A stretch of 64,000 nt of DNA, from positions 124,001 to 188,000 of the forward strand of contig NZ_JARXHX010000008.1 of assembly GCF_031127835.1 (NCBI RefSeq). The letters run 5' to 3'. Both the position numbers and the translations under genes were made by a program. Below are positions 28,139 through 37,408 of the stretch, piece by piece. This DNA is from Pelagicoccus sp. SDUM812002. Lineage in GTDB: Bacteria; Verrucomicrobiota; Verrucomicrobiia; Opitutales; Opitutaceae. Numbering within the stretch: position 1 is the stretch's first letter; every line of letters begins with the position of its first letter. The notes beneath the pieces are model-generated. The model was not told the origin of the DNA, did not search any database, and was given only the letters and a program-made list of their open reading frames with translations.

Positions 28139-29203
28139 TCACTCAGTTTTCGAAAAGTAACCGGCGAGGGCGTCGATGTCATCCTCAGTGAGCCGGTGGG
28201 CAAACTCTTGCATTAAGTGGACAGCCTCTCCTCCGCCTCGAACGCCGTCCCGAAACAGTTCGAGTTGGGTCTTGAGATAAGTTTCTGGCTGGCCGTAGAG
28301 AAGGGGGAATTCCGGTTTTCTCTCTGCTCCTTCCGGGTCATGGCAATCTATACACGAAGGGATCAATCTACTGGGATCCCCATGCAGGGCGAGCTGTTGC
28401 CCTAGCTCAGGAGCTTTATCGGGTTGAATTTTCGAAGGTGCGTCAAGGCTCGCAAAGTAGTCTGCTAGTTTGCCAATAGTGCTCCCGTCTAAGGAGACCG
28501 TGGCTGATTGCATGATGCCACTGGCTCGCTCGCGTTTTTGGTAAGCGTGAAGGGCTTCTCTCAAATAGGATTTGCTTTGGCCAGCGAGGATGGGGATGAA
28601 GCGGTTATCTGGTTGTTCGGCACTGGAATCGTGGCAAAGCATGCATGAATCAATGATCACGTCTCCTGGAAACGATTTCGACTCGATAGGTGGAGTGGGC
28701 GTGGTTGGAAACGATGCTTCGATTTGCCCGTGACCTGTTTTTTTTAGAGAAGTGATATAAGCGACAATAGACCAGACTTCATCATCCCGGCCTTGAGCTG
28801 CCCAAGCTGGCATGCCCGTGAGTTTGATGCCGTTTTTTATAATATAGAACAACTTTGGAGGCTGGTACCCCTCAATGAAATGACTGAGATGCGGGGGTTG
28901 CGGCAACATTCCTAAGGTGATACCGCCTGTGCCAGTATTCAAATTTCCATGGCAGGGCATGCAACTCAACGTGTAGGCGCCCGCACCGAGATCGATGAGT
29001 TCGGGATCGTTCAAGTCTGGGGCTTGAATGCCATGGCTTTGGGTAGAAAGGGCTCTCTTTTTTCCGAACTCTAATGCGGCACGCGTGATCCACCAATGCC
29101 CTGAACTCGCTGTCAGCGGCAGCAAACCAGCGATCACCATAATGCCACCCAAAAGCGCACCCAGAAGAGAGACCGCACCAATGATTTTCAGTAGACGATT
29201 CAT
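28139..29203 (-). CDS. Tri-heme cytochrome c, membrane anchored
   Basis: A 354-residue protein with an uncleaved-looking N-terminal membrane segment (residues 8-30). Three CxxCH haem c sites follow: CMPCH (about 82), CMLCH (about 187) and CIDCH (about 287). Methionines such as those in LTGMPAW and SGIMQSA could be axial ligands. The domain order is a single cytochrome c domain followed by two related ones of the cytochrome c553/c4 type. As the last gene of the oxidase operon, overlapping ctaG by 4 bp, it probably feeds electrons to the caa3 oxidase at the periplasmic face. Confidence 0.85.
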   Translation of the reverse strand: MNRLLKIIGAVSLLGALLGGIMVIAGLLPLTASSGHWWITRAALEFGKKRALSTQSHGIQAPDLNDPELIDLGAGAYTLSCMPCHGNLNTGTGGITLGMLPQPPHLSHFIEGYQPPKLFYIIKNGIKLTGMPAWAAQGRDDEVWSIVAYITSLKKTGHGQIEASFPTTPTPPIESKSFPGDVIIDSCMLCHDSSAEQPDNRFIPILAGQSKSYLREALHAYQKRERASGIMQSATVSLDGSTIGKLADYFASLDAPSKIQPDKAPELGQQLALHGDPSRLIPSCIDCHDPEGAERKPEFPLLYGQPETYLKTQLELFRDGVRGGGEAVHLMQEFAHRLTEDDIDALAGYFSKTE

Positions 29204-29853
29204 GAATACAAAGAGGTTTCAGTAGGGTGTTGTTTTTCACGGAGGAGACACGCAGTGAGCCCCAATCCACCCGCAAGGTACGCAATGCCGCCGCCAAGAA
29301 GCATGATCGTTCCTCCCAGTTGTTGATCGTCTAGTGCCCAAGCTTCTCCGGTGCAAACCAGCTCGCTAGGAAAGAGGGCACGAGGAGTTAGGGCCAGCAG
29401 TGCTCCGAGGAGTGTCATATGCATACTGGTCAGTAGCAACCCTGCGACTCCTGAGGCACGGCGATTGCGGGACTGCTCCGATTTCCGTTGACCGCCGAAG
29501 GCAGAAAGCCAGAGCCACATACCGCCGAACAAGAAACAGAGTTGTTCTAAGACGAATCCAGCCGTGCTCGAGCGTGTCCACTCATGGAGTGACGGCAGAT
29601 GCCAGATCCAAATAATTGCGAGATCCACGAAGGACGCGATTAGCGGCGAGAAGGCTGCTGCGAAGCGGCGGCTCGGATCGAATCGAGTTCCCGCAATACC
29701 GAGCGCGAGCCCAGCGCTAGCGAATGCCACAACGCCGATGTGGATTGTCATGTGAGCCGCAAACGAATAGCGGCTTGACACTGCGAGCGGGCCAAACCAA
29801 AGGGCGAGCAGCATGGCAAGGGAGAATAAAATTATAACACTGCGCATTTTCAT
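29200..29853 (-). CDS. ctaG: CtaG-like cytochrome c oxidase assembly factor (caa3 type)
   Basis: A 217-residue membrane protein with about six hydrophobic segments. Conserved features are AAHMTIHIGVVAFASAGLA, WIWHLPSLHEW and SMHMTLLGALLAL, where the histidines match those of the caa3_CtaG family (Bacillus CtaG type, not the Cox11 type). It helps insert copper into, or assemble, the oxidase. The start overlaps the stop of the gene before it (TGATG). Longer upstream starts would run far into that gene and are rejected. Confidence 0.8.
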   Translation of the reverse strand: MKMRSVIILFSLAMLLALWFGPLAVSSRYSFAAHMTIHIGVVAFASAGLALGIAGTRFDPSRRFAAAFSPLIASFVDLAIIWIWHLPSLHEWTRSSTAGFVLEQLCFLFGGMWLWLSAFGGQRKSEQSRNRRASGVAGLLLTSMHMTLLGALLALTPRALFPSELVCTGEAWALDDQQLGGTIMLLGGGIAYLAGGLGLTACLLREKQHPTETSLYS

Positions 29854-30245
29854 CAGTGAGTGGTTTGCACAAAGACTGCGGCCAGAGAGGTAAAGAGAGT
29901 AGCCACCACGCTCAGGCAGCAAAGCAGGATGGTCGCGAAACCGAGAAACCGATGGCGGCAATCGGGGGTGTCGTTGTCCGTGGATTTCTTTTCTGTATCC
30001 AAGTTGCGACGACGATTTCCGATCCCGAATACAACCCCAATACCGATGAATGCTAACAAAGTATACCCGCCGATTGTCAGCCTCATAGGAAGCAAGCTAG
30101 CGTCTCTCCCTGCGACTTTCTCAATCCAGATCGCGGTTGTTACATAGCAGAGGATGAAATGGCCTGCCCATATCATTGGAGCTGCCGTCAGCAACCAAAG
30201 GCTTTGCTTGGATTCATGGGACGGACCTTTTCCTTGATAGATCAT
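29853..30245 (-). CDS. Small membrane protein of the cytochrome oxidase operon
   Basis: A 130-residue protein with three hydrophobic segments (about 17-38, 52-73 and 101-123). The first contains WAGHFILCYVTTAIW, a sequence style seen in small uncharacterised membrane proteins encoded within bacterial aa3/caa3 oxidase loci. It overlaps the neighbouring genes at both ends (ATGA before, TGATG after), so it is surely translated as part of the operon. Its role is not known; it is too unlike subunit IV to be named. Confidence 0.72.
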   Translation of the reverse strand: MIYQGKGPSHESKQSLWLLTAAPMIWAGHFILCYVTTAIWIEKVAGRDASLLPMRLTIGGYTLLAFIGIGVVFGIGNRRRNLDTEKKSTDNDTPDCRHRFLGFATILLCCLSVVATLFTSLAAVFVQTTH

Positions 30246-32788
30246 GCGAGGGACGGAAATCCGCAAAGAGTTAGAATGGTAATCGCGGTCGTCAGGGCTG
30301 CGAAGTGCCAGTAGAGACTTACGTTTTGAATATCGATATCGTACTCCCCGGTCATCCTCTTCGCGGCTTTGCGAGCTAAGCAGTACAATTGCATGACACC
30401 GCCTAGGGCAAGGTGGAGCCCCATCCATAATGAGATGACCCAGACAATGGCCGGGTAGACGTCAGCCGTCGGATCGAAACCGGAGTTTCTCAATGCAATT
30501 ACAATCAACGTGGCACCGGATAGAGAACAGATAGCGGAGAATGCAATTGCGACGAAGTAGAGAACCGAGGTTTCCCATTTATTGAGTTTTCGAGCTAGCA
30601 GCGTCGAAAGCCATGCGAGCAAGCCACAACAACAGGAGGCAATGAATAGCGTTATCATTTCCCGCGACATGGCTTGGGAAATGAACTCCTCGCTTGCAGT
30701 CCAGTAGAAGAAATATGCGAAAATGAGTGATGCGAATGCGGTAAAGTCGCCAAGCATAGTTATAAACATAGCCCACCATCCCACTGACTTGCTGCCCGAT
30801 AGGTAGAGCGGAGCCCGCTGTTCCCCTTTGATCCGTTTGTCTGGCTTTTCTGGAATGGTCGCCGTACCGGTCCAGAGCCAGGCGACGATCGTTGCAAAGC
30901 TGAAGCCGGCGCAAATCGCGGCGCTCCACCAATAGTGGAACGTCGCGAAGACGAAAGTGCCTCCCGTGAACAGGGCAGCTGTAAGTGGCAGGAAACTAGG
31001 TGATGAAAGCCGATGGCAATATTGGGGAACCGAATCGACGATTGAGCTAATCAAAGTCTCGCGTCTCTCTTCTTTGGCGTCCGGCAAATAAAAGCGTCCC
31101 TCGTCTACATCTTCGACAAAATTTGGCTGATCCCAGATTGGGTAACGCGCTTTCACTTCAGGAACGGAACGAACGCCCCACGGCTTGCTTGGGCTGTGTG
31201 CGAGCCATTCTGGGGTGCCCGCATTCCAAGGATTTCGAGGAGCATACGGTTGGCGTTTGCGAGGACGTAGAAAATCCCAGAGAAAGATCGCAAATCCGAT
31301 GGCCAATATGCCAGCACCGATACTTGAAACAAGGTTGAGAATATCGAAACCCGCACCAGCTGGGTAAGTGAACACGCGACGCGGCATTCCTATCAAGCCC
31401 GAGATATGCATCGGAAAGAATGTGACATTGAACCCCACGATAAGAAACCAAAAGGACGCGTATCCAAGTTTATCGGACAGAAGCTTCCCTGTAACCATCG
31501 GATAGAAATAATAGATGCCAGCGATGATTGGAAAAATTGTCCCGCCCACGAGCACGTAATGTAGGTGCCCAACGATGAAGTAAGTATCGTGCGCCTGGAA
31601 ATCGAAGGGAACGAGCGCGACCATAACTCCGGTCAGCCCGCCGATGATAAAAGTAGCCAGACCAGCTGACACGAAAAGAATGGGAACTGATCGGGTTACT
31701 TTGCCCGCTATGAGCGTCGCAAGAAAACAGAAAAATTGGATTCCGGTGGGGATTGCGACTGCTTCTGATGCTGCGGAGAAAAACGAAAGTGAAATCCCTG
31801 GCAGTCCTGTGGTAAACATATGGTGCACCCAAAGCCCGAAACTCAGAAAACCGGTACCCACGGCAGCCAATACAATCCAGCTGTATCCGACCATGCGGGT
31901 GCGGGCGAAGGTCGGCACGATCATAGCGACGAGTGCGATGGAGGGCAGGAATACAATGTATACCTCCGGATGCCCGAAAATCCAAAATAAGTGCTGCCAT
32001 AGAAGGGGATTGCCCCCGCGTTCCGGATCGAAAAAAGGCCAATCAAGCAGGCGTTCTAATTCAAGCAAGATATCTCCAGCGATGAGAGGCGGGAATGCGA
32101 ATAGTATCATTGCCCCCACTACAAGGATGTACCAAGCGTACAGCGGTATGAGGTTGATCCTCATGCCAGGAGGACGGCACTTTAAAACCCCTACGATGAG
32201 TTCCACGGCAGCAGCGAGCGATGCGATTTCGATAAAGCTCAGGCCAAGCAGCCAGATATCTGCACCGATTCCGGTTTGATAATCGGTAGTGAGGGGTGGA
32301 TACATGAACCAACCGCCTTTCGGGGCTGCATCGAAAAAGATCGACCCGCAAACGAATAAGCCACCGATCAGGTAACACCAGAACCCGAACGAAGAAAGAC
32401 GCGGAAACGGCAGGTCGCGGGCTCCCAGCATTTGTGGCATCAACAATATGGAGATAGCCTCGAAAATCGGTACCGCAAAGAGGAACATCATCACCGAGCC
32501 GTGCATCGTGAATACCTGATTGTACGTGTCGGCGGAGAGAAAATCGTTGTTAGGTATCGCTAGCTGGATGCGTATTAAAAGTGCCAATACGCCAGCAAAA
32601 AGAAAGAAGCCGAAGGCTGCTATGGTGTACCATAGTCCTACCGAGGTATTGTTCACTTCCGACCAGTATCGCCATCCTTTGGGAGTCTGCCAGGCCTTGA
32701 GAAGACGCCGCTCTTGAGCCTCCTTGAGTTCTTGCGAAGGATTAGCGTCGTTCAGCACTGGTTTTGGTTCTGTGTTTTCTGAGCTCAC
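30242..32788 (-). CDS. ctaD: Cytochrome c oxidase subunit I fused to subunit III
   Basis: An 848-residue fusion. Residues 1-570 are subunit I, with MHGSVMMFLFAVP (haem a ligand), the CuB histidine and cross-linked Tyr in FGHPEVYIVFLP, HHMFTTG, and HDTYFIVGHLHYVLVGG starting at His400 (haem a3 and haem a ligands). After a linker, residues 640-848 are a subunit III-like bundle with SVGWWAMFITMLGDFTAF and WISLWMGLHLALGG-type helices. Such I-III fusions are known from caa3 oxidases such as that of Thermus. It reduces O2 to water and pumps protons. The start overlaps the subunit II stop by 4 bp. Confidence 0.93.
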   Translation of the reverse strand: MSSENTEPKPVLNDANPSQELKEAQERRLLKAWQTPKGWRYWSEVNNTSVGLWYTIAAFGFFLFAGVLALLIRIQLAIPNNDFLSADTYNQVFTMHGSVMMFLFAVPIFEAISILLMPQMLGARDLPFPRLSSFGFWCYLIGGLFVCGSIFFDAAPKGGWFMYPPLTTDYQTGIGADIWLLGLSFIEIASLAAAVELIVGVLKCRPPGMRINLIPLYAWYILVVGAMILFAFPPLIAGDILLELERLLDWPFFDPERGGNPLLWQHLFWIFGHPEVYIVFLPSIALVAMIVPTFARTRMVGYSWIVLAAVGTGFLSFGLWVHHMFTTGLPGISLSFFSAASEAVAIPTGIQFFCFLATLIAGKVTRSVPILFVSAGLATFIIGGLTGVMVALVPFDFQAHDTYFIVGHLHYVLVGGTIFPIIAGIYYFYPMVTGKLLSDKLGYASFWFLIVGFNVTFFPMHISGLIGMPRRVFTYPAGAGFDILNLVSSIGAGILAIGFAIFLWDFLRPRKRQPYAPRNPWNAGTPEWLAHSPSKPWGVRSVPEVKARYPIWDQPNFVEDVDEGRFYLPDAKEERRETLISSIVDSVPQYCHRLSSPSFLPLTAALFTGGTFVFATFHYWWSAAICAGFSFATIVAWLWTGTATIPEKPDKRIKGEQRAPLYLSGSKSVGWWAMFITMLGDFTAFASLIFAYFFYWTASEEFISQAMSREMITLFIASCCCGLLAWLSTLLARKLNKWETSVLYFVAIAFSAICSLSGATLIVIALRNSGFDPTADVYPAIVWVISLWMGLHLALGGVMQLYCLARKAAKRMTGEYDIDIQNVSLYWHFAALTTAITILTLCGFPSLA

Positions 32789-33825
32789 TTGAGGGAAAGA
32801 AGATAGTCGGCGATTGCCCCTATTTCAGCATTGGAGAGCATCGCGTAGTGCGGCATGTTGACGCCCGGTTTAAGTGTATCCGTTTTGCGGAGCCAACCTT
32901 CGAGGTTGTCTTTTCGGTTTTTGAAAAGACCGGCACCAATGCTTTCACGAGATCCGAAGTGAGTCAGGTCCGGACCGATTGAGCCATCGGCGAACGTGCC
33001 TCGTACGGTATGACATGCGCCACATCCGTTGCGGGTAAACGTGCGAGCTCCTTCCTGTTCCAGAGATCGGATAACCGCGTCGCTCCGCTGTCTCTCGAGC
33101 CAAGCGTCGAAATCCCGTCGCGGCACGACCTTCACGTCGAATGCCATTAGGGAATGCGATTCACCGCAAAACTCTGCGCAGACCCCGCGATAGTAGCCTT
33201 CTTTAAGCGGATGAAGAGCGAGCCTTGTCTCGGTGCCAGGTAACATATCGAGCTTCCGACCCAGCGATGGAATCCAAAATGAATGGATTACATCCGGGCT
33301 ATTAAGCAGAAATTCAACAGGTTCATCGAGCGGCAGCCAAATCTCATTGGCAGTTTCCACAAATTCACCACTTGGCAACTCGTATTCAAATCTCCACCAC
33401 CATTGTTCCCCGGATACGTGGATACGCTGGCTTCCATCTGGAGCAGGAGCGAGCTGTTCGGGCATCATCGAAAGCCCGTATGACAGCATGACCGTGAGGA
33501 CTATGGTGGGAACCACTGCTCCACCCCCGATAATCAGACGGCGCGCGCGCCGCCTGTTGTGGGCGGAAGGATTAAGCCGAATTGCGTATACAGCGAAACC
33601 GATGACCGAGAACCACACAATCGCTGCTCCAATTGTGAGCCAAACTGTCAGGTCTACGATGGGTGCGGAACCCTTGCCCGCCGGATTCAAGGCAGATTGC
33701 GGTCCGTGACATCCAGATAGAACAGCGAGAGCTATCGGGGCAAGCGCGAGGGTCTGGCCGTACTTCTGTTTCGGCTCCAGCTTCCCAAAGAAATGGGTGA
33801 ATTGAGACGACGGCTCGTCAGGCAT
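32785..33825 (-). CDS. ctaC: Cytochrome c oxidase subunit II with fused cytochrome c domain (caa3)
   Basis: A 346-residue subunit II, first gene of the operon. A lipoprotein-like signal (VLSGC, residues 35-39) is followed by two membrane segments. The CuA domain contains EQWWWRFEY, VIHSFWIPS and the CuA ligand motif CAEFCGESHSLM. A C-terminal cytochrome c domain (about 255-346) has CGACH and the distal Met region NMPHYAMLS. This makes the enzyme caa3-type: it accepts electrons from a soluble or membrane cytochrome c through its own haem c. The N-terminal 30 residues before the hydrophobic region are longer than usual. Confidence 0.93.
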   Translation of the reverse strand: MPDEPSSQFTHFFGKLEPKQKYGQTLALAPIALAVLSGCHGPQSALNPAGKGSAPIVDLTVWLTIGAAIVWFSVIGFAVYAIRLNPSAHNRRRARRLIIGGGAVVPTIVLTVMLSYGLSMMPEQLAPAPDGSQRIHVSGEQWWWRFEYELPSGEFVETANEIWLPLDEPVEFLLNSPDVIHSFWIPSLGRKLDMLPGTETRLALHPLKEGYYRGVCAEFCGESHSLMAFDVKVVPRRDFDAWLERQRSDAVIRSLEQEGARTFTRNGCGACHTVRGTFADGSIGPDLTHFGSRESIGAGLFKNRKDNLEGWLRKTDTLKPGVNMPHYAMLSNAEIGAIADYLLSLK

Positions 33826-34585
33826 TGCCCGCTTTTCTGCAAGCTGCAGGCCAAGTCTCTCGTTGTTCTCAAATTAATTTGGGGCGTCTGGCTTTTGTGA
33901 AATCTTTAAAATTTAACCGAGATTCGAATTCGATTTTATCTATGAGGTTTCCACCAGTGCACCGGAAAGATAAAACTCCATTGGAGACTCTCAAGGCTGT
34001 GGACTCGATTACGCTAGAAACCCTAAGCGGTCGTGGTGCTTCGGCTAATTATCTCATTGTCAATAGCTCAAACGCTCCGCTGCTGTTCTAGGGAAAAGGT
34101 ATTTTTGAATTCTCTCAAGTCCGCATTGAAAGACTAGATCAGATATCGTTGTATTGTGTATCCGTAATAAAAAACGGATACATTATGTGTGTTTGTGGTC
34201 AACCTATGGAACAAGTAGGGATGCCTTTGAGAGGCGGGTGCGTTCACGGTGGGTTGTGCTTCTCTTTAAATGGATGGAGATAATGTTTCTTTCAAATAAT
34301 GCGGATATGCGTGCATATTGCTTTCTGTTGCGTGCAAATCGCATCTTGGTTCGCGCTTATGGTAGGCTCTTCGTCGATCTATGCAGTCTGGAGGATTAGA
34401 GTCATCTCAATTTGATGGGTGCTGTGCCGGTGGCGGCTTTGTAATTCTCACTTCTGAGCTGTCCTATCACTTCGCCTTCCATTTGATTGGAATTGTCGGC
34501 AACTGACTTCGCGACAAGAAGCTGTAGGTGCTCCGTAAAACCTTATTCTCAGGTTCAAATCCTTTCACGTTGCGATTTCTGGGCA
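33826..34585. other. Intergenic region of about 760 nt
   Basis: This AT-richer stretch separates the oxidase operon from the tRNA-Pro terminator. It must hold the ctaC promoter on the minus strand. Open frames of 81-88 codons exist on the plus strand, but they lack ribosome binding sites and family resemblance. No repeat, insertion sequence end or RNA gene was recognised. Confidence 0.6.
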
Positions 34586-34616
34586 CAAAAAAACCGTAGT
34601 TTTATCACTACGGTTC
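34586..34616 (-). terminator. Intrinsic terminator of tRNA-Pro
   Basis: On the minus strand AACCGTAGT / ACTACGGTT form a 9-bp stem with a 6-nt loop, followed by a T-tract (A run at 34587-34593 on the plus strand). It begins about 18 nt after the 3' end of the tRNA gene. Confidence 0.9.
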
Positions 34617-34633
34617 TTTGCCCATTCCAAAAA

Positions 34634-34710
34634 TGGTCGGGGTGAAAGGATTCGAACCTTCGACCTCCTGGTCCCAAACCAGGCGCTCTACCAGGCTAAG
34701 CTACACCCCG
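34634..34710 (-). tRNA. tRNA-Pro (anticodon TGG)
   Basis: A 77-nt cloverleaf including an encoded CCA end (34634-34636). The acceptor stem CGGGGTG pairs with CACCCCG. The anticodon arm CTGGT-TTGGGA-CCAG places TGG in the loop, and the T arm contains GGTTCGAATCC. The U34 of this tRNA is a known target of the CmoA/CmoB pathway whose genes lie at 57.3-59.2 kb. No mobile element or integrase adjoins it. Confidence 0.97.
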
Positions 34711-34887
34711 TAAAAAGGAGGAGCAAAAGATTGGGAATCCGGGGTTCTGTCAAGAACAAGTTCCGAAACTTTTCGGTTCGACTCGATTTCTCTCGGGGAT
34801 GGGGGGAAATAGGCGTTGCGCCGCTCTGAGAATGCGCTTCTTGTTTTTGGTAAATTTGCCCCTCGTTGGGCTCTTGGACTCGGAAAA

Positions 34888-35508
34888 ATGGAAAACTTAT
34901 CTTCTTCAGAACTGGATTCACCTTCGAAAACGCCGCTCTTTATCGCTATCGCGGCGGTGATTGTAGCTCTCGCGGCTTTGGGCATCGGTTGGATGGGACT
35001 CACCCGCGCTGCCGAGCTAGAGAAGGAAGTTGTCCGCCTCGAGAACGCGGCGAGCCAGGACTCCGGACTCGAGGAATCCCTCCGAGAGACTTCTGAAAGG
35101 GTCGAGAGCCTCTCGACTAGCATGAACAATTTCTCCAAAAGCGTAAATGAAGCGATTACCGGGATCCGCTCGGATATGACCAAGGTCCGCAGCGACATTC
35201 GCAAAGTAACAATCGACGCGCTGACTGCTAAGAAGATGGTCGAAGAGCTAGAGGAGAAGGGCGTACAAGTCTCGGTGGTTCCCTCGTCGACTTCGTCACC
35301 TTCCAGCGCTCCAGCAGCTGCGCCCAAAACTCCGGACACTAAGCCGGGCTCTTCGGGTGTCTACACGATCAAGAGCGGCGACACGTTGGGCAAAATCGCG
35401 GCAGCCTATAAGATTTCCTTGAGCCAGCTTCAGGCGGCTAATCCGGGTATCGATCCGCGTCGACTTCGCATTGGCCAGCAGGTATCTATTCCTGCTCCCT
35501 CCAACTAA
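34888..35508 (+). CDS. LysM-domain membrane protein with coiled coil
   Basis: A 206-residue protein. One membrane segment (residues 16-37) is followed by a predicted coiled coil (about 42-130, LEKEVVRLENA, then repeated Ser/Lys/Asp heptads), a Ser/Pro/Ala linker, and a C-terminal LysM domain (about 160-206, YTIKSGDTLGKIAAAYKIS). The LysM part should bind peptidoglycan in the periplasm, tethering the inner membrane to the wall. A TTG start at 34816 would add 24 residues; the ATG is preferred because the extension is unlike a signal sequence. Confidence 0.82.
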   Translation: MENLSSSELDSPSKTPLFIAIAAVIVALAALGIGWMGLTRAAELEKEVVRLENAASQDSGLEESLRETSERVESLSTSMNNFSKSVNEAITGIRSDMTKVRSDIRKVTIDALTAKKMVEELEEKGVQVSVVPSSTSSPSSAPAAAPKTPDTKPGSSGVYTIKSGDTLGKIAAAYKISLSQLQAANPGIDPRRLRIGQQVSIPAPSN

Positions 35509-35565
35509 TCGCGTCTCGATGCCGCTTCGCGTGGAGAGCAAACGGAAGCGATTTCGTAGAAGGCT

Positions 35566-36165
35566 ATGAGTTCCTCGGACAGGCAGGGCTCGCCGGGCGA
35601 GGAGCTGGTTCACGCCTGGGATATGCTGGGCGAAAAGGTGCTGGTACATTGTCCAATCTTCGACCTTGTCTCGCGTCGGCTTCGTCATCCGCTTCGCAAG
35701 TCGGAGGGGGATTTCTATGTACTCAAAACTTCGGACTGGGTGAATGTGATACCGGTCACGCCGGATTATCAAATGGTGCTGGTACGCCAGTATCGCTTTG
35801 GCATCGAGGAGACCTCTTGGGAAATTCCGGGCGGTATCATGGATGCGGGGGAAGATCCGCTGGTGGCGGCGGAGCGGGAGCTTCGAGAGGAAACGGGCTA
35901 TGTAGCGAGCAATTGTCGTGTGATCGGCAAGGTGGCGGCTAACCCTGCTATCTTAGATAACTACTGTCATTTCGTTTGGGCAGAGTCGGTGACGCTGCAG
36001 TCCGATCTCGATTGGGACGAGCATGAGGAAATGGAAGTCCGTCTTTTCGCGGTAGACGAAGTCTACGCCATGGCACACCGAGGTGAGGTTAAGCACTCGC
36101 TAGTAGTGGCGGCCTTGTTTCAGTTCTATCCCGAGTGGCTGAAGATCCGGGCGCGACGGCGGTAG
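35566..36165 (+). CDS. Nudix hydrolase (ADP-ribose pyrophosphatase-like)
   Basis: A 199-residue protein with a complete Nudix box, GIMDAGE-x7-RELREETGY, at about residues 88-110. It is preceded by VLVRQYRFGIEETSWEIPGG, as in ADP-sugar pyrophosphatases. It hydrolyses a nucleoside diphosphate linked to another group, probably ADP-ribose or a similar sugar nucleotide, in the cytoplasm. A GAAGG sequence lies shortly before the ATG. It lies 57 nt after the LysM gene and may be cotranscribed. Confidence 0.87.
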   Translation: MSSSDRQGSPGEELVHAWDMLGEKVLVHCPIFDLVSRRLRHPLRKSEGDFYVLKTSDWVNVIPVTPDYQMVLVRQYRFGIEETSWEIPGGIMDAGEDPLVAAERELREETGYVASNCRVIGKVAANPAILDNYCHFVWAESVTLQSDLDWDEHEEMEVRLFAVDEVYAMAHRGEVKHSLVVAALFQFYPEWLKIRARRR

Positions 36166-36220
36166 GCAAAGGGCAGCTCCTGCAACGCGGACCGGGCGCA
36201 ACCGGTCTCTCCAACGTTTC

Positions 36221-37408
36221 TTACGCCTGAGGAGCTGGTATGCCACCGGCATTGGTGCTGGATCTGGCGGCCGCTAGCTCGTGTTTCAGAGAGAGGCGGA
36301 CGGTGGCGCCTCCTTTGGGATTATTGTAGGCTAGGGCTGTGCCGCCGTGCAGATCCATGACGAGCTTGGTGAGGGCTAGATTTAGGCCTAGGCCCCGATC
36401 TTGACCGATATCCTCGCGGATGAAGATCTTGAAGAGATTTCTCAGAACGGGTTCTGGGAAGCCTGTGCCTTGGTCGGACACCTCTATCGCCAGTTTCTCG
36501 TGGGCGCTGTGTGTGCGGATGGTGATTTCACCTCTTTGAGGCGAGTGCCGAACGGCGTTGTTGAGAATCTCGCGCACGCAGATGCTTAGAAGTTGGGAGT
36601 CAGCGAGAGTATGGGTATAGGGGCAGAGCTCGTAGTTTACGCTTTGCTGGTTTTGCTCCAGCTCGCTGGCGATGGTGGAGACGGCGTTTCTGATGAGTCT
36701 CGCTATATCTGTCTCCTGCAATTCGAGCTTATATCGCTTGGCTTTCAGGCTGGTGATGCGTTCGGCGAGCAATAGAAATTGCTCCAGGCGGTGCGTCGAG
36801 GACTCGACGATGGTCACAAGCTCTTTGTTCTGTGAAGTCGGCTCTTTGTCGGTGTTGATTTTTAGGAGTTGGGCCGCTCCACGGAGTCCATTGAGTGGGG
36901 TGCGCATCTCGTGGCTGATGATCCTGAGGAAGTCGTATTTGAGTTGATCGCTTTCACGGAGAGTGAAGTTGGCCTCCTCGAGGGCCTTGTTCTTATCGGA
37001 AAGTTCGTCGTTTAGGGCGCGGTTCATTTTCCGGAGGCCATAGACTTCGAGCGCTTGCTCGATGGTCTTGGAGAGCTTCTCGGTGTCCCAGGGTTTTCGC
37101 ACGTATTTGAAGATGCTGGCTCGGTTGACGGCCTGTTGGATCGCGTCGATATCCGAGTAGGCAGTTACTAGGATGCGGCAAGGTCCGGGATTTATCTCAC
37201 TGACACGCTCGAGGAACTGGACTCCGCTCATACCGGGCATGCGTTGGTCAGAGAGGACTAGGTCGACTTCTTCTTGCTCGAATAGGCGCAGTCCTTCCTC
37301 TGCATTTTCGGCGAGTAGGATATTGTAATCGCGGCGAAAGGTTATCCGGAAGGCGCTGAGGTTTCCTGGTTCGTCATCGACGTATAGAATTGTGAATCTC
37401 CTACTCAT
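36221..37408 (-). CDS. Response-regulator/histidine-kinase hybrid
   Basis: A 395-residue soluble signalling protein. The N-terminal receiver domain (1-125) has the phosphoacceptor Asp54 in LVLSDQRMPG and KPW near 105. A short coiled coil (about 130-155) leads to a HisKA dimerisation domain with His166 in IISHEMRTPLNG. A HATPase domain follows with EILNNAVRHSP (N box), SDQGTGFPEP and GLGLNLALTKL. The QRMPGMSG and VTAYSD receiver resembles RpfG/PhcR-type hybrids. No membrane segment or output DNA-binding domain is present, and no partner gene lies beside it. Confidence 0.88.
   Translation of the reverse strand: MSRRFTILYVDDEPGNLSAFRITFRRDYNILLAENAEEGLRLFEQEEVDLVLSDQRMPGMSGVQFLERVSEINPGPCRILVTAYSDIDAIQQAVNRASIFKYVRKPWDTEKLSKTIEQALEVYGLRKMNRALNDELSDKNKALEEANFTLRESDQLKYDFLRIISHEMRTPLNGLRGAAQLLKINTDKEPTSQNKELVTIVESSTHRLEQFLLLAERITSLKAKRYKLELQETDIARLIRNAVSTIASELEQNQQSVNYELCPYTHTLADSQLLSICVREILNNAVRHSPQRGEITIRTHSAHEKLAIEVSDQGTGFPEPVLRNLFKIFIREDIGQDRGLGLNLALTKLVMDLHGGTALAYNNPKGGATVRLSLKHELAAARSSTNAGGIPAPQA

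Noticed and set aside
29853-29961. Longer CtaG start at 29961
   Set aside because: It would overlap the upstream gene by over 100 bp. The ATG at 29853 gives the usual TGATG overlap and a normal family N-terminus.
30245-30428. Longer start (30428) for the small oxidase-operon protein
   Set aside because: The extra 61 residues are an antisense-like shadow of subunit I/III coding. The ATG at 30245 gives an ATGA overlap.
33825-34399. Open frames of 88 and 81 codons on the plus strand upstream of tRNA-Pro
   Set aside because: No ribosome binding site, no family resemblance, and composition unlike the neighbouring genes.
34634-34710. tRNA-Pro as an integration site for a mobile element
   Set aside because: No integrase, direct repeat of the tRNA end, or island-like gene content is visible on either side.
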